DNA of 64,000 bases from Flavobacteriaceae bacterium (GCA_017856235.1 JAFMFH010000002.1:1-64000); one strand, 5' to 3'; numbered from the stretch's first letter, positions 16,369 to 25,688 are shown. Numbers and translations are program-made. Notes: a model not told the origin generated them from the sequence alone.

Positions 16369-17738
16369 TTCCCAAAATACTTATAGAAATTTTGAATTGT
16401 ATCAATTCCAATGAAGAAATTTTTTAATCCAAAGTTTTCATTTGGAGAGTGGATCGCATCACTGTCTAATCCAAATCCCATAAGCACTGTTTTTATTCCT
16501 AAAATACTCTCAAACATTGGCACAATCGGAATACTTCCTCCATCTTTTTGAGGTATTGGGTCTCTACCAAAACTGTCTTTATATGCATTTATAGCAGATT
16601 TATAACCTTTAAAATTTTCAGGAGTTACATATGGATTACCTCCATGATGAGTCAAAACTTCAACTGAAACAGATTTTGGAGCAATTTTTTTTATATGATC
16701 TTTAAATAGTTTACTTATTTTTTTCCAATCTTGATTGGGAACAAGTCTCATCGAAATTTTTGCACTTGCTTCTCTTGGAATTACAGTTTTAGATCCCTCG
16801 CCAGTATAACCTCCCCAGATCCCATTTACATCTAAAGTTGGTCTTATAGACTTTCTTTCCAAAGTAGTATAACCTAACTCTCCCTTTAAGAGCTCTAGAC
16901 CTAAAGATTTTTTAAAATTTTCTTCATCAAAATTTGATTTTTCCTCAATTAAAGCTCTACTTGATTTTTCAATTTCAAATACATCATCATAGAAACCTGG
17001 AATTGTAATCTTACCTTTATTATCGATAAGTGAGCTTATTATATCTGATAAGATATTTATTGGATTAGCCAATGTACCACCATATGTTCCTGAGTGAAGA
17101 TCTCTATTGGGTCCGGTAACTTTTAATTCCATGTAAGCTAATCCTCTCAATCCAACAGTTAAAGTTGGATTGTTTAGATTGCCAAGACCAGTATCTGAAA
17201 TTAAAATAACATCTGCGCCTAATTTATCTTTATTCTCTCTTAAAAAACTTTCAAGATTTTCACTTCCAATTTCTTCCTCTCCTTCAATCATAAACTTTAC
17301 ATTACAATTAAGTTTATTATTTTTTATTAATTGTTCGAAAGCTTTAAGATGCATAAATACTTGACCTTTATCATCACATGCACCTCTTGCAAATATTGCA
17401 CCATCTGGATGAATCTCAGTCTTTTTAATTACTGGATTAAATGGAGGATTTGTCCATAGCTCAATTGGATCAGGCGGCTGAACATCATAATGACCATAAA
17501 CTAGAATAGTAGGCATAGATTCATTCACTATTTTTTCTCCATATACAATTGGATGTCCATTAGTTGAATATATATAAGATGAATCACAACCTGATTTTAT
17601 AAGTTGTTTAGACAACCATTCAGCAGTCTTTTCCATAGTATCATTATATCTTGAATCAGCACTAATAGATGGTAATTCAAGAAATTCAAAAAGTTGATTT
17701 ATATAATTCTTTTTTTCCTTTTCAGATAATGTACTCAT
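16365..17738 (-). CDS. M20 family dipeptidase
   Basis: A 457-residue zinc dipeptidase of the M20 (carnosinase/PM20D-like) group. The first metal motif is YGHYDVQPPDP at about residue 81, followed by ARGACDDKGQ (bridging Asp), MIEGEEEIGSE (catalytic Glu pair) and ISDTG. The dimerisation domain contains GPNRDLHSGTYGG, and AIHSPNENF supplies the last metal ligand. No signal peptide is visible, so it should be cytoplasmic. The gene stands alone between ruvC and the tRNA. Confidence 0.92.
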   Translation of the reverse strand: MSTLSEKEKKNYINQLFEFLELPSISADSRYNDTMEKTAEWLSKQLIKSGCDSSYIYSTNGHPIVYGEKIVNESMPTILVYGHYDVQPPDPIELWTNPPFNPVIKKTEIHPDGAIFARGACDDKGQVFMHLKAFEQLIKNNKLNCNVKFMIEGEEEIGSENLESFLRENKDKLGADVILISDTGLGNLNNPTLTVGLRGLAYMELKVTGPNRDLHSGTYGGTLANPINILSDIISSLIDNKGKITIPGFYDDVFEIEKSSRALIEEKSNFDEENFKKSLGLELLKGELGYTTLERKSIRPTLDVNGIWGGYTGEGSKTVIPREASAKISMRLVPNQDWKKISKLFKDHIKKIAPKSVSVEVLTHHGGNPYVTPENFKGYKSAINAYKDSFGRDPIPQKDGGSIPIVPMFESILGIKTVLMGFGLDSDAIHSPNENFGLKNFFIGIDTIQNFYKYFGN

Positions 17739-17764
17739 AGTTAATTTATATTTAAAAACTTATT

Positions 17765-17772
17765 TATATTTG
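17765..17772 (+). promoter_or_regulatory. -7 promoter box for tRNA-Leu
   Basis: TATATTTG, an exact TAnnTTTG box, ends 10 bp before the mature tRNA 5' end, giving a start point a few bases ahead of the tRNA. No good TTTG is seen at -33. Confidence 0.55.
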
Positions 17773-17782
17773 TTCACCTTTT

Positions 17783-17864
17783 GCGGGTGTGGTGAAATTG
17801 GTAGACACGCTAGACTTAGGATCTAGTGCCTAACAGCTTGGGGGTTCGAGTCCCTTCACCCGCA
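17783..17864 (+). tRNA. tRNA-Leu (anticodon TAG)
   Basis: An 82-nt class II tRNA without encoded CCA. The acceptor stem GCGGGTG (17783-17789) pairs with CACCCGC (17857-17863), with discriminator A at 17864. The anticodon stem CTAGA / TCTAG encloses the loop CTTAGGA, giving anticodon TAG at 17817-17819 (reads CUN leucine codons). A long variable arm and a GGTTCGAGTCC T-arm are present. The T-rich tract directly after it probably ends transcription. Confidence 0.97.
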
Positions 17865-17917
17865 CTTTTTTCTTTTCTTTAACTCTAATATATTTCTAGT
17901 AATTAAAAGTTTAATTA

Positions 17918-19531
17918 TCATTCAGTTGGAGGATTATATCCAGAGCCTCTTACAAATCGTCCGGGGAAATTACCAGTATGATTTCCGTTTAACAATACCT
18001 GAATACCATTTACAAAAACATGTTCTACGCCTTCAGCAAATTGCAAAGGATCTTCAAAAGTTGCTTTATCCTGAATTCTATCTGGATCAAAAACAACAAT
18101 ATCTGCAAAATACCCAATCTTTAAATATCCTCTTTTTTTAATTCCAAGATTATCAGAAGGAAAACCAGATAATCTTCTAATTGCCTCTTCCATTGGAATT
18201 AATTTTTCTTCTCTAACATATTTCCCTAAAATTCTTGCAAAACTACCAAATGCTCTAGGATGAGTTATAAAATCTTTTGATATATCTGAATATGAACCTG
18301 CATCTGAATCAAATGAAACCCATGGAAGCATAATTTTTTTTCTGACATTATCTTCTGACATACTAAAATAAATACATTGTATTCTGCTTTCATCCTCAAT
18401 TATAAGATTTACAATTGTTTCTTCAGGAGTTTCACCTCTAAGTTCAGCAGCCTCAGCAATAGTCCTACCTCTATACTTATCAGACATAGACTGTTTATTA
18501 AACCCTACCATTAATATGTCTTCGGGTGGCTGTTCTGAAAGTTCTTTTCTAATATCCTTAAAAAGCCTTTCTCTTATATCCGGCCTTTTCATTCGGTTAA
18601 TCCAAGCTTGCCTTCCTCCTTCCTGAACCCAGGTTGGAATAACTCCAGTTAATCCAGTTGATGATGCTGGGTATGTATACATATCTGCAGTTATTTTTAG
18701 ACCACTTTCTCTTGCTTTTTCAACCTTCATAATAACTGAGTCTAATAGGTGCCAATTTGGTTTTCTTGAAGCTTTAAGGTGATATATTTGAGATGGTATA
18801 CTTGCTCTTTCAGCAATCTCAAGCAATTCATCTACTGCCTCTAAAACTCTCGAATCCTCATTTCTAATGTGAGATATATAACTTCCTCCATAAGATGATG
18901 CAATTTTTGATAATTCAACTAATTCATCTGTATCAGCATAATCTCCAGGAGCGTAGATTAATGATGATCCGATACCCATTGCTCCTTCCTCCATAGCAAT
19001 TTTTACAATATTTTTCATTGAATCCATTTCATACTCTGTAGCCTTTCTATTCTCAAAACCTATTTCTTGAATTCTAACTGTTGCTGCTCCTAGATATGAG
19101 GCAATATTTGTTGAAACTCCACTTTGTTCAAGTTCTTCCATGGCTTCTCCAAATCCAACAAAATTATTATTTTCTATTGATCCTCTTGGACCAGGAGATG
19201 TTCCTTCTCCAAAAACCTCAAGGGTAACACCTTGCTTGAGATCACTAAGAGATCTCCCATCTTGCATTAAAGTATTATATCCCCAACTAAGCATATTTAC
19301 AAAACCAGGTGAAATAATTTTATTAGAGGCATCTATTGTATCTTTTGCAATGAAATTCTGTTTTTTGCCAACATAAAAAATAGTATCATTTTTAACTGCA
19401 ATATTTCCAACAAAACCTTTTTTACCTGACCCATCATGTATAGTTCCACCCATAATTAATATATCAACATCATATGTATTATTTGTACAAGAAAGAGTTA
19501 AAAAAATAATTGCGAATAGAAATTTTTTCAT
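17918..19531 (-). CDS. D-aminoacylase-like amidohydrolase, lipoprotein, HxH motif lost
   Basis: A 537-residue amidohydrolase of the N-acyl-D-amino-acid deacylase type. The signal peptide ends LTLSC (Cys15), so it is probably a lipoprotein. Family features include DILIMGGTIHDGSG at residues 23-36, YISHIRNED and QIYHLKAS (the two later His ligands), and SFDSDAGSYS (catalytic Asp). The HxH motif expected in SPGFVNMLSWG reads Leu81-Ser-Trp83, so the first metal site is absent. It overlaps the start of the alkaline phosphatase gene's end by 4 bp on the same strand and follows it in one unit. Confidence 0.85.
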   Translation of the reverse strand: MKKFLFAIIFLTLSCTNNTYDVDILIMGGTIHDGSGKKGFVGNIAVKNDTIFYVGKKQNFIAKDTIDASNKIISPGFVNMLSWGYNTLMQDGRSLSDLKQGVTLEVFGEGTSPGPRGSIENNNFVGFGEAMEELEQSGVSTNIASYLGAATVRIQEIGFENRKATEYEMDSMKNIVKIAMEEGAMGIGSSLIYAPGDYADTDELVELSKIASSYGGSYISHIRNEDSRVLEAVDELLEIAERASIPSQIYHLKASRKPNWHLLDSVIMKVEKARESGLKITADMYTYPASSTGLTGVIPTWVQEGGRQAWINRMKRPDIRERLFKDIRKELSEQPPEDILMVGFNKQSMSDKYRGRTIAEAAELRGETPEETIVNLIIEDESRIQCIYFSMSEDNVRKKIMLPWVSFDSDAGSYSDISKDFITHPRAFGSFARILGKYVREEKLIPMEEAIRRLSGFPSDNLGIKKRGYLKIGYFADIVVFDPDRIQDKATFEDPLQFAEGVEHVFVNGIQVLLNGNHTGNFPGRFVRGSGYNPPTE

Positions 19532-20580
19532 TGATTTACTATTTCAAACAATTTATTAAAAATTTCAGTATTATCATATACACCCTTAAATTTGTGGGCT
19601 TTATATCCATAGCTAAAAACAGGAACCATAGTAGCAGTATGACTTCCAGAAACATACTTGTTTTCAACATTAGATTTTAATAAATCACCTCCTGTTATTG
19701 CAGCTCCCCCAGTCTCATGATCAGCAGTTATGACAACAATAGTATTATCATCCTTATCGATAAAATCAAAAACTGTTTTAATTGTATTATCAAATTCAAT
19801 CATCTCGCTGTTCATGTGCTTAGGATCATTATCATGACCCCCCCAATCTATTTGAGCTGATTCAACAAGAAGAAAAAAGGGTTTATTTAGACTCTCTAAC
19901 TTTTGAATTGTAGATTCAACCAGACTGGGTAAAGATGGTTCTCTGCCTTTATGCTTTTCAATAGGGTCGTCATAACTAGTTAAATATCCAATTTTATTAG
20001 AATTATTATTCTTATATGTCTCAATACTGGTTGCAAAAAAATAGTCTTCCATCTCAGCTAATAAATTTCTATTATCTGATCTATTATTAAAATATCTTTC
20101 ACCTCCTCCAACAAAGAAATTTATTCCACTTTTTGCAAGCTGACTAGCAATATCTTCGTATTGATATCTACTTTTTACCTTTGAATAGTATGATGCAGGA
20201 GTTGCATGAACTATAGTAGAGGTGACTATTATTCCAGTAGAGTAGCCTAAATCTTTACAAATTTCTAAAATACTTTTAACTGGTTTATAATTATCATCCA
20301 TTCCAACCAATCTATTTTTTGTTTTTACTCCAGATGACATTGCAGTTCCAGCTGCAGCAGAATCGGTAATTAAGTTACTTGAAGAGTGAGTCTTAATCAA
20401 TCCTACATATTTGGATCTCTCTAAAGATGTATAATTATTATTAGAGTACATTCCAGATGAAATTTGGGAAAGGCCCATACCATCTCCAATCATCATAATA
20501 ATATTTGGTTTTTTAGAGTTCTGACTTTGGACTGTAAAGCAACTTAAAGTAACTAAAAGAAAAAGGGTTTTTTTAATCAT
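19528..20580 (-). CDS. Alkaline phosphatase (PhoA family)
   Basis: A 350-residue secreted phosphomonoesterase. The signal peptide is cleaved near VQSQ at residue 20. Motifs are IIMMIGDGMGLSQ (metal Asp), the nucleophile Ser74 in LITDSAAAGTAMSSG, WGGHDND near residue 247 and VITADHETGGA near the end. It is on the short side for the family. A TAACTTTG box lies only 4 bp before the ATG, suggesting a leaderless mRNA. With the GDPD lipoprotein at 6.2 kb it gives the cell two extracytoplasmic routes to release phosphate or glycerol from organic phosphorus. Confidence 0.92.
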   Translation of the reverse strand: MIKKTLFLLVTLSCFTVQSQNSKKPNIIMMIGDGMGLSQISSGMYSNNNYTSLERSKYVGLIKTHSSSNLITDSAAAGTAMSSGVKTKNRLVGMDDNYKPVKSILEICKDLGYSTGIIVTSTIVHATPASYYSKVKSRYQYEDIASQLAKSGINFFVGGGERYFNNRSDNRNLLAEMEDYFFATSIETYKNNNSNKIGYLTSYDDPIEKHKGREPSLPSLVESTIQKLESLNKPFFLLVESAQIDWGGHDNDPKHMNSEMIEFDNTIKTVFDFIDKDDNTIVVITADHETGGAAITGGDLLKSNVENKYVSGSHTATMVPVFSYGYKAHKFKGVYDNTEIFNKLFEIVNQ

Positions 20581-20584
20581 AATG

Positions 20585-20592
20585 CAAAGTTA
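20585..20592 (-). promoter_or_regulatory. -7 promoter box directly upstream of alkaline phosphatase
   Basis: Read on the minus strand this is TAACTTTG, an exact match to TAnnTTTG. It ends 4 bp before the ATG at 20580, so transcription should start at or next to the start codon. Confidence 0.55.
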
Positions 20593-20607
20593 AATTTATA
20601 ATGAAGA

Positions 20608-21843
20608 TTATCGTAAAGTTTTTATTAATGAATCAATAACTTTACTGTTGTTTTTTTCATTTTTGTAAACATAGTCTGAATTGATTTTACCTAATTTTTT
20701 TTCTTTTTCTTTTCTATGACATAGTTCATTAAATATTTTTGAAAATTCAACAGAATTGTTGATTGATATTACACCACCTAAATCAATTAAATCTTCAGCC
20801 TCTTTAAATCCATGATATAAATTTCCTATAATAACTGGACATGAAAAAACAGAAGGCTCAAGAATATTATGAAGACTATTATTAGAAAAACCCCCGCCTA
20901 CATAACAAAAGTTTGCATATTTATACATATACCTAAGTTTACCAATTGAGTCAACAATTAATACCTTTTTTTGAAAGTCTTCTTCTTTTACTAGGCATGA
21001 TAGTTTGACACAAGAATTTCCAAAAATATTCTCTAACTCCTTTATTTGTCTTTTGGATACTTCATGGGGCGCAATAATGGATTTGATATTATTGTTTGTT
21101 ATAGATTCTTTTATAATTTTTATATCTCTTCTCCAAACACTTCCTGCAATAAAACATTTATTATTATTAACAAACTTTTCAATAATATCAATCCTTTTAT
21201 TTTCATTAAGTGTTTTAATTACAGATGTAAATCTTGAGTCGCCTGATTCAACTACATTTTGGATGGAGTACTTATTAAGTATTAATTTTGAATTATTGTC
21301 TTGAACATAAAAAAAATCAATCATTTTTAATCTGTCTAAAAACCATTTACCAAAAATTCCAAAATAAAAATTACCCTGCTTAAATTTTGAAGAAACAGAA
21401 TAAATAATTGAGTTGTTCTTTTTTAATTCAGATATATAGTTTGGCCATAAATCATTTTTGATAATTACTGCAACTTTAGGATTTACATATTTAATAAACT
21501 TTTTAGCGTTATTTGATAAATCAACTGGTAAATAAGTAATAGAATCTGTATGCTTATAATTTTTAACATTTTCATATCCAGATGGTGAGAAAAATGTGAC
21601 AATAATTTTTAAGTTATTGACTTTAACTTTTAATTCTTCAATTATTGGTTTGGCAATTTCAAATTCTCCCAGTGATGATACATGAAACCAAATATTTTTT
21701 TCATTGGGATTAATATCCTTTTTCAAAATTCTAAAGGTATCTTTTCTTCCTTCGTGAAATAGATCTATTTTTTTTGAAAACAGTCTAAATGGTATGCTTA
21801 AAGCATTAATAGTAATGATAAATATTTCATAAATAATTTTCAC
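20608..21843 (-). CDS. waaA: 3-deoxy-D-manno-octulosonic acid (Kdo) transferase
   Basis: A 411-residue GT30 glycosyltransferase that adds Kdo to lipid A at the inner membrane. An N-terminal hydrophobic anchor precedes IWFHVSSLGEFEIAKP, with the general base Glu60. The C-terminal half has IAGSVWRRD, IIAPHE, and YVGGGFSNNSLHNILEPS, which is the donor-binding signature. The start is GTG. It is divergent from a sugar aminotransferase gene with a 41-bp shared promoter region. Works with lpxK (11.9 kb) in lipid A/core assembly. Confidence 0.93.
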   Translation of the reverse strand: MKIIYEIFIITINALSIPFRLFSKKIDLFHEGRKDTFRILKKDINPNEKNIWFHVSSLGEFEIAKPIIEELKVKVNNLKIIVTFFSPSGYENVKNYKHTDSITYLPVDLSNNAKKFIKYVNPKVAVIIKNDLWPNYISELKKNNSIIYSVSSKFKQGNFYFGIFGKWFLDRLKMIDFFYVQDNNSKLILNKYSIQNVVESGDSRFTSVIKTLNENKRIDIIEKFVNNNKCFIAGSVWRRDIKIIKESITNNNIKSIIAPHEVSKRQIKELENIFGNSCVKLSCLVKEEDFQKKVLIVDSIGKLRYMYKYANFCYVGGGFSNNSLHNILEPSVFSCPVIIGNLYHGFKEAEDLIDLGGVISINNSVEFSKIFNELCHRKEKEKKLGKINSDYVYKNEKNNSKVIDSLIKTLR

Positions 21844-21856
21844 CAGTCCCTTTTTC

Positions 21857-21864
21857 CAAAAATA
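21857..21864 (-). promoter_or_regulatory. -7 promoter box for waaA
   Basis: Minus-strand TATTTTTG matches TAnnTTTG. It lies 13 bp before the GTG start at 21843. Confidence 0.5.
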
Positions 21865-21870
21865 CTTTTT

Positions 21871-21878
21871 TAATTTTG
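21871..21878 (+). promoter_or_regulatory. -7 promoter box for the sugar aminotransferase
   Basis: TAATTTTG matches TAnnTTTG exactly and ends 6 bp before the ATG at 21885, giving a near-leaderless transcript. It sits 6 bp from the opposing waaA box, forming a compact divergent promoter. Confidence 0.5.
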
Positions 21879-21884
21879 TTTTTA

Positions 21885-23015
21885 ATGAAAAAAATAAATA
21901 TGGTTGACCTTAATGGTCAATACAAAAAAATTAGATGGCAAATTAATAGAGAGATTAAAAAAGTAATTAAATCATCATCTTTTATTAATGGTCCGTCAGT
22001 TAAAGAATTTCAGCATAATTTACAGAACTTTTTAGGTATTAGGCATGTAATTCCATGTGCAAACGGTACAGATGCTCTTCAAGTTGCATTAATGTCTCTT
22101 CAATTAAATAAAGGAGATGAGGTTATCACTACAAACTTCTCTTTTGCATCAACTATAGAAGTAATTCTTCTTCTTGGATTAAAGCCTGTTTTAGTAGATA
22201 TTGATCCAAAGACCTTTAATATAAATCCTAGCTTAATTAAAGATAAAATTAGTGAAAAGACTAAAGTTATTATCCCAGTTCACTTATTTGGACAAACATG
22301 TAATATGCAAGAAATACTTGAAATAGCTAATAAACATAACTTATTTATTATTGAGGATAATGCTCAAGCTCTTGGCTCTAAATATAAATTTTCAAATTCT
22401 GAAAAACAGATGGCTGGTACTATTGGGGATATTTCTACTACCTCATTTTTCCCTTCAAAGAATTTAGGTTGTTATGGTGATGGTGGAGCAATAATGACAA
22501 ATTCAGATAATTTAGCATATAAAATAAAGGGACTGGTTAATCATGGTATGTATGAGAGATATTATCATGATGAAGTTGGTGTAAACTCTAGACTTGATTC
22601 CATTCAAGCTGCAATTTTAAACGTTAAGTTAAAGTATCTTAATAAATATAATACCGCCAGACAGGAATCAGCAGAACTTTATAATGAAAAGTTTGAAAAG
22701 ATTGACTCTCTTGAGATTCCATTTGTTGAATCTGATCCTGATACTCATGTTTACCATCAGTACACCTTAAAGGTTAAAAATGGAATGAGAGAAAAATTAG
22801 CTGAGTGTCTTTCAAAAAATAGCATTCCATTTGGTATATATTATCCTCTTGGATTCCATGAACAAAAGGCTTATAAACAAGAATTTATATCTGACAATGA
22901 CTTTCCAGTTACTAATCAAGTAAAAAATGAAGTCATCTCTTTACCGATGCATTCAGAGCTTTCAAAGAGACAGATAAACTATATAACAAATACTGTTTGT
23001 AATTTTTTTGAATAA
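21885..23015 (+). CDS. DegT/DnrJ/EryC1/StrS family sugar aminotransferase
   Basis: A 376-residue PLP enzyme of the type that aminates nucleotide keto-sugars for LPS or O-antigen. CANGTDALQVAL at about residues 58-69 binds PLP phosphate. IEDNAQALGSKY carries the cofactor Asp. The Schiff-base lysine is in TTSFFPSKNLGCYGDGG. The C-terminal HVYHQYTLKV and IYYPLGFHEQKAY are also family features. The frame extends to a TTG at 21876, but ATG 21885 is preferred. The divergent waaA neighbour supports a role in LPS sugars; the exact sugar is not visible. Confidence 0.88.
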   Translation: MKKINMVDLNGQYKKIRWQINREIKKVIKSSSFINGPSVKEFQHNLQNFLGIRHVIPCANGTDALQVALMSLQLNKGDEVITTNFSFASTIEVILLLGLKPVLVDIDPKTFNINPSLIKDKISEKTKVIIPVHLFGQTCNMQEILEIANKHNLFIIEDNAQALGSKYKFSNSEKQMAGTIGDISTTSFFPSKNLGCYGDGGAIMTNSDNLAYKIKGLVNHGMYERYYHDEVGVNSRLDSIQAAILNVKLKYLNKYNTARQESAELYNEKFEKIDSLEIPFVESDPDTHVYHQYTLKVKNGMREKLAECLSKNSIPFGIYYPLGFHEQKAYKQEFISDNDFPVTNQVKNEVISLPMHSELSKRQINYITNTVCNFFE

Positions 23016-23037
23016 TTACCCATTTCTTTTACTTTAG
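23007..23037 (+). promoter_or_regulatory. Promoter for the secreted amidohydrolase
   Basis: TTTG (23007-23010), a 19-bp spacer and TACTTTAG (23030-23037), one base off TAnnTTTG. The -33 element lies inside the end of the aminotransferase gene. The box ends 12 bp before the ATG at 23050. Confidence 0.5.
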
Positions 23038-23049
23038 CAAAAACTAAAC

Positions 23050-24321
23050 ATGAGAATATTAATTCTAATTCTATCTACTTTGACTCTTTCAGGTCAAGAA
23101 ATATATATACACGCTGGAAAAATTTATGACACTAACTCTGGAGAAATAAGTTTAGAAAAAACTATTATTATTTCAAATGATAAAATTAAATCAATTGAAA
23201 ATGGATTTAAAGAGTCAAGTGATGAAAATATTAAAATTTATGACTTGACATCTAAATTTGTCATGCCGGGATTAATTGATTTTCATGTTCATATGGAGAG
23301 TGAGTCAGGAGGCCCTGAGAAATATATTAGTAGGTTTCAAGATAACAAATCAGATATTGCTTTCAAATCCTCAGTTATTGCTAAAAAGACCCTTATGGCG
23401 GGCTTCACAACAGTTAGAGATGTCGGGGGATCTGGTGTAAATATCTCTTTAAGAAATGCAATTAATAATGGTGTTGTTCCTGGACCTAGAATTTTTACTT
23501 CGGGAAAAACAATTGCAACAACTGGTGGTCATGGTGACAGAACTAATGGCTATAGAGATGATCTTGTTGATGATCCAGGTCCGGAGCAAGGAGTTGTAAA
23601 CTCTATTGCTGATGCTAGAAAAGCTGTTAGATATAGATATAAGAATGGAGCTGATTTAATTAAAATTACTGCAACAGGGGGAGTAATGAGTTTAGCAAAA
23701 AATGGTCAAAATCCTCAATTTACAGAAGAAGTAATAAGAGAAATTGTTAAAATTGCAAATGACTATGGTATGCATGTTGCAGCACATGCTCATGGGGATG
23801 AAGGCATGTATAGAGCTGTAAACGCTGGAGTTACTACTATTGAGCATGGATCAATTATGTCAGATAGAACAATGAAACTTATGAAAGAAAAACAAACTTA
23901 TTTAGTTCCAACGATAAGTGCAGGAGAACATGTAGCTAAAATGGCTAATATTCCTGGATATTACCCTGAAATAATAATACCAAAGGCTCTTGAAGTTGGG
24001 GTTCAGAATAAAACTACTACAAAAAAAGCATATAAAATGGGTGTTCCAATTGCTTTTGGAACTGATGCAGGTGTTTTTCCCCATGGAGATAATGCGGGAG
24101 AATTTATATTCATGAAAGAGATTGGAATTCCTACTGAATACTCCCTAAAATCTGCTACAATAACAAATGCAAAACTCTTAAATATGGAAAACCTATTAGG
24201 CCAATTAAGGGAGGGATTTTATGCTGATATTATTGCAGTCAACGAAAGTCCGTTAGACAATATTGCTACTTTAAAAAATGTAATTTTTGTTATGAAAGAT
24301 GGTAAAGTATACAAAAATTAG
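23050..24321 (+). CDS. Secreted amidohydrolase (Xaa-Pro dipeptidase/imidazolonepropionase-like)
   Basis: A 423-residue metal-dependent hydrolase with a short signal peptide (cleavage near SGQE). Both metal sites are intact: MPGLIDFHVHME (HxH, about residues 74-85), LIKITATGG (bridging Lys), HVAAHAHGDEG and TIEHGSIM (His ligands), and AFGTDAGVFPHG (catalytic Asp). The TSGKTIATTGGHGD segment is typical of the group that includes prolidase-like and Sgx9260-type dipeptidases. Likely substrates are N-acyl amino acids or dipeptides in the periplasm. The stop interlocks with the fabD stop (TTAG). Confidence 0.88.
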   Translation: MRILILILSTLTLSGQEIYIHAGKIYDTNSGEISLEKTIIISNDKIKSIENGFKESSDENIKIYDLTSKFVMPGLIDFHVHMESESGGPEKYISRFQDNKSDIAFKSSVIAKKTLMAGFTTVRDVGGSGVNISLRNAINNGVVPGPRIFTSGKTIATTGGHGDRTNGYRDDLVDDPGPEQGVVNSIADARKAVRYRYKNGADLIKITATGGVMSLAKNGQNPQFTEEVIREIVKIANDYGMHVAAHAHGDEGMYRAVNAGVTTIEHGSIMSDRTMKLMKEKQTYLVPTISAGEHVAKMANIPGYYPEIIIPKALEVGVQNKTTTKKAYKMGVPIAFGTDAGVFPHGDNAGEFIFMKEIGIPTEYSLKSATITNAKLLNMENLLGQLREGFYADIIAVNESPLDNIATLKNVIFVMKDGKVYKN

Positions 24322-25190
24322 ATTTTTGATACTGATACTTCAGGATTGATTTTTCTTATTAAACCTTGTAGAGTATTACCCGGCCCAACCTCTACAAACT
24401 CATTAATTCCGTCATTTATCATTTCATTTACACTCTGAGTCCAAAGCACTGCTCCTGTCAATTGACTCAATAAATTCATTTTTATTATTTCTGGGTCTTT
24501 TACTGGTTTAGCACTAAAGTTTTGATATATTTTGCAGATAGGCTCTTTAAATTCAGTTTGATCAATTCCTTTTTTGAGATCTTTGATTGCGGATTCCATT
24601 AGATCTGAATGGAATGCACCACTAACTGGAAGTATTAATACTCTTCTGGCACCTTTTTCTTTAAGAGTTTGACAAGCTTTTTCAACTGCATTGTATTCTC
24701 CAGAAATTACCAACTGACCTGGACAATTGTAGTTAGCAGGTTTTACAACTTCATGAATTTCATTACATACATCTTCAACAATTTTATTTTCCAGTCCTAA
24801 AATTGCCGCCATTGTTCCATTAGTTTTTTGACAAGCTTCTTGCATCGCATTTGCTCTAATTGAAACTAATCTTAATCCTTCTTCAAAACTTATTGCTTTA
24901 GTTGATACTAGTGCAGAGAACTCTCCAAGTGAATGTCCGGCGCATGCTTGAGGCTTAAACTCTTTTGAAGTTAAGGCAGATATTACTGAATGAATGAAAA
25001 TTGCTGGTTGAGTAACTTTTGTTTGTAAAAGATCTTCAGGTGTTCCTTCAAACATTAAGTTAGTGATATTAAATCCCAAAACTTCATTTGACTTATTAAA
25101 TAAGTTTCTAGACTCAATAATATTATCATAAATTTCTTTACCCATACCAGGTTTCTGTGATCCTTGACCAGGAAAAATATATGCTTTCAT
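24318..25190 (-). CDS. fabD: Malonyl-CoA:ACP transacylase
   Basis: A 290-residue enzyme that loads malonyl groups onto acyl carrier protein for fatty acid synthesis. AYIFPGQGSQKPGMG opens the protein. The catalytic Ser87 lies in CAGHSLGEFSAL, and the partner His lies in LPVSGAFHSDLM near residue 195. EVGPGNTLQGLIRKI closes it. It follows folA by 1 bp and appears to be the last gene of a DUF151-thyA-folA-fabD unit. Confidence 0.95.
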   Translation of the reverse strand: MKAYIFPGQGSQKPGMGKEIYDNIIESRNLFNKSNEVLGFNITNLMFEGTPEDLLQTKVTQPAIFIHSVISALTSKEFKPQACAGHSLGEFSALVSTKAISFEEGLRLVSIRANAMQEACQKTNGTMAAILGLENKIVEDVCNEIHEVVKPANYNCPGQLVISGEYNAVEKACQTLKEKGARRVLILPVSGAFHSDLMESAIKDLKKGIDQTEFKEPICKIYQNFSAKPVKDPEIIKMNLLSQLTGAVLWTQSVNEMINDGINEFVEVGPGNTLQGLIRKINPEVSVSKI

Positions 25191-25191
25191 A

Positions 25192-25686
25192 TTATTTCTT
25201 TATATATGTTAAAAAAGAATATTTCATATTACTATCATCATCTAAATAATTAACTAACTCGTTAACAAGTTCAAACTTGTTTATTGGAATTTCAGGAAAA
25301 AAAGCATCTCCTTGATAATCTTTATAAACTCTTGTTAATTCTATTTTATCTACTAAATTAATTGTCTGAGAGTATATTTCTCCTCCACCAATTATAAATG
25401 GTTGTTGGTCATCTTTACACTCGTAAATAGCATCTTCTATATTTCTAAATACTTCAATACCTTCCGGAGAATAATCTTTATTTCTTGTAATAACAATATT
25501 TCTTCTGTTTGGTAATGGACTAGGAAGAGACTCAAAAGTCTTTCTGCCCATAATAACTGAATGACCTTGAGTCAAATTTTTAAATCTTTTTAAATCTTTT
25601 GGTATATTCCAAATTAACCTATTATCAAATCCAATAACATTATTGGTTGATGCTGCTGCGATGATTGTTAATTCACTTTTAATCAT
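25192..25686 (-). CDS. folA: Dihydrofolate reductase
   Basis: A 164-residue NADPH-dependent enzyme that regenerates tetrahydrofolate, needed because ThyA releases dihydrofolate. AAASTNNVIGFDNRLIWNIPKDLKRFKNLT covers the active site, with the catalytic acidic residue as Asp (KDLKRF). GHSVIMGRKTFESLP binds NADPH, and FIIGGGEIYSQ is the second cofactor motif. It is directly downstream of thyA (2-bp gap), the usual pairing. Confidence 0.95.
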   Translation of the reverse strand: MIKSELTIIAAASTNNVIGFDNRLIWNIPKDLKRFKNLTQGHSVIMGRKTFESLPSPLPNRRNIVITRNKDYSPEGIEVFRNIEDAIYECKDDQQPFIIGGGEIYSQTINLVDKIELTRVYKDYQGDAFFPEIPINKFELVNELVNYLDDDSNMKYSFLTYIKK

Positions 25687-25688
25687 AA

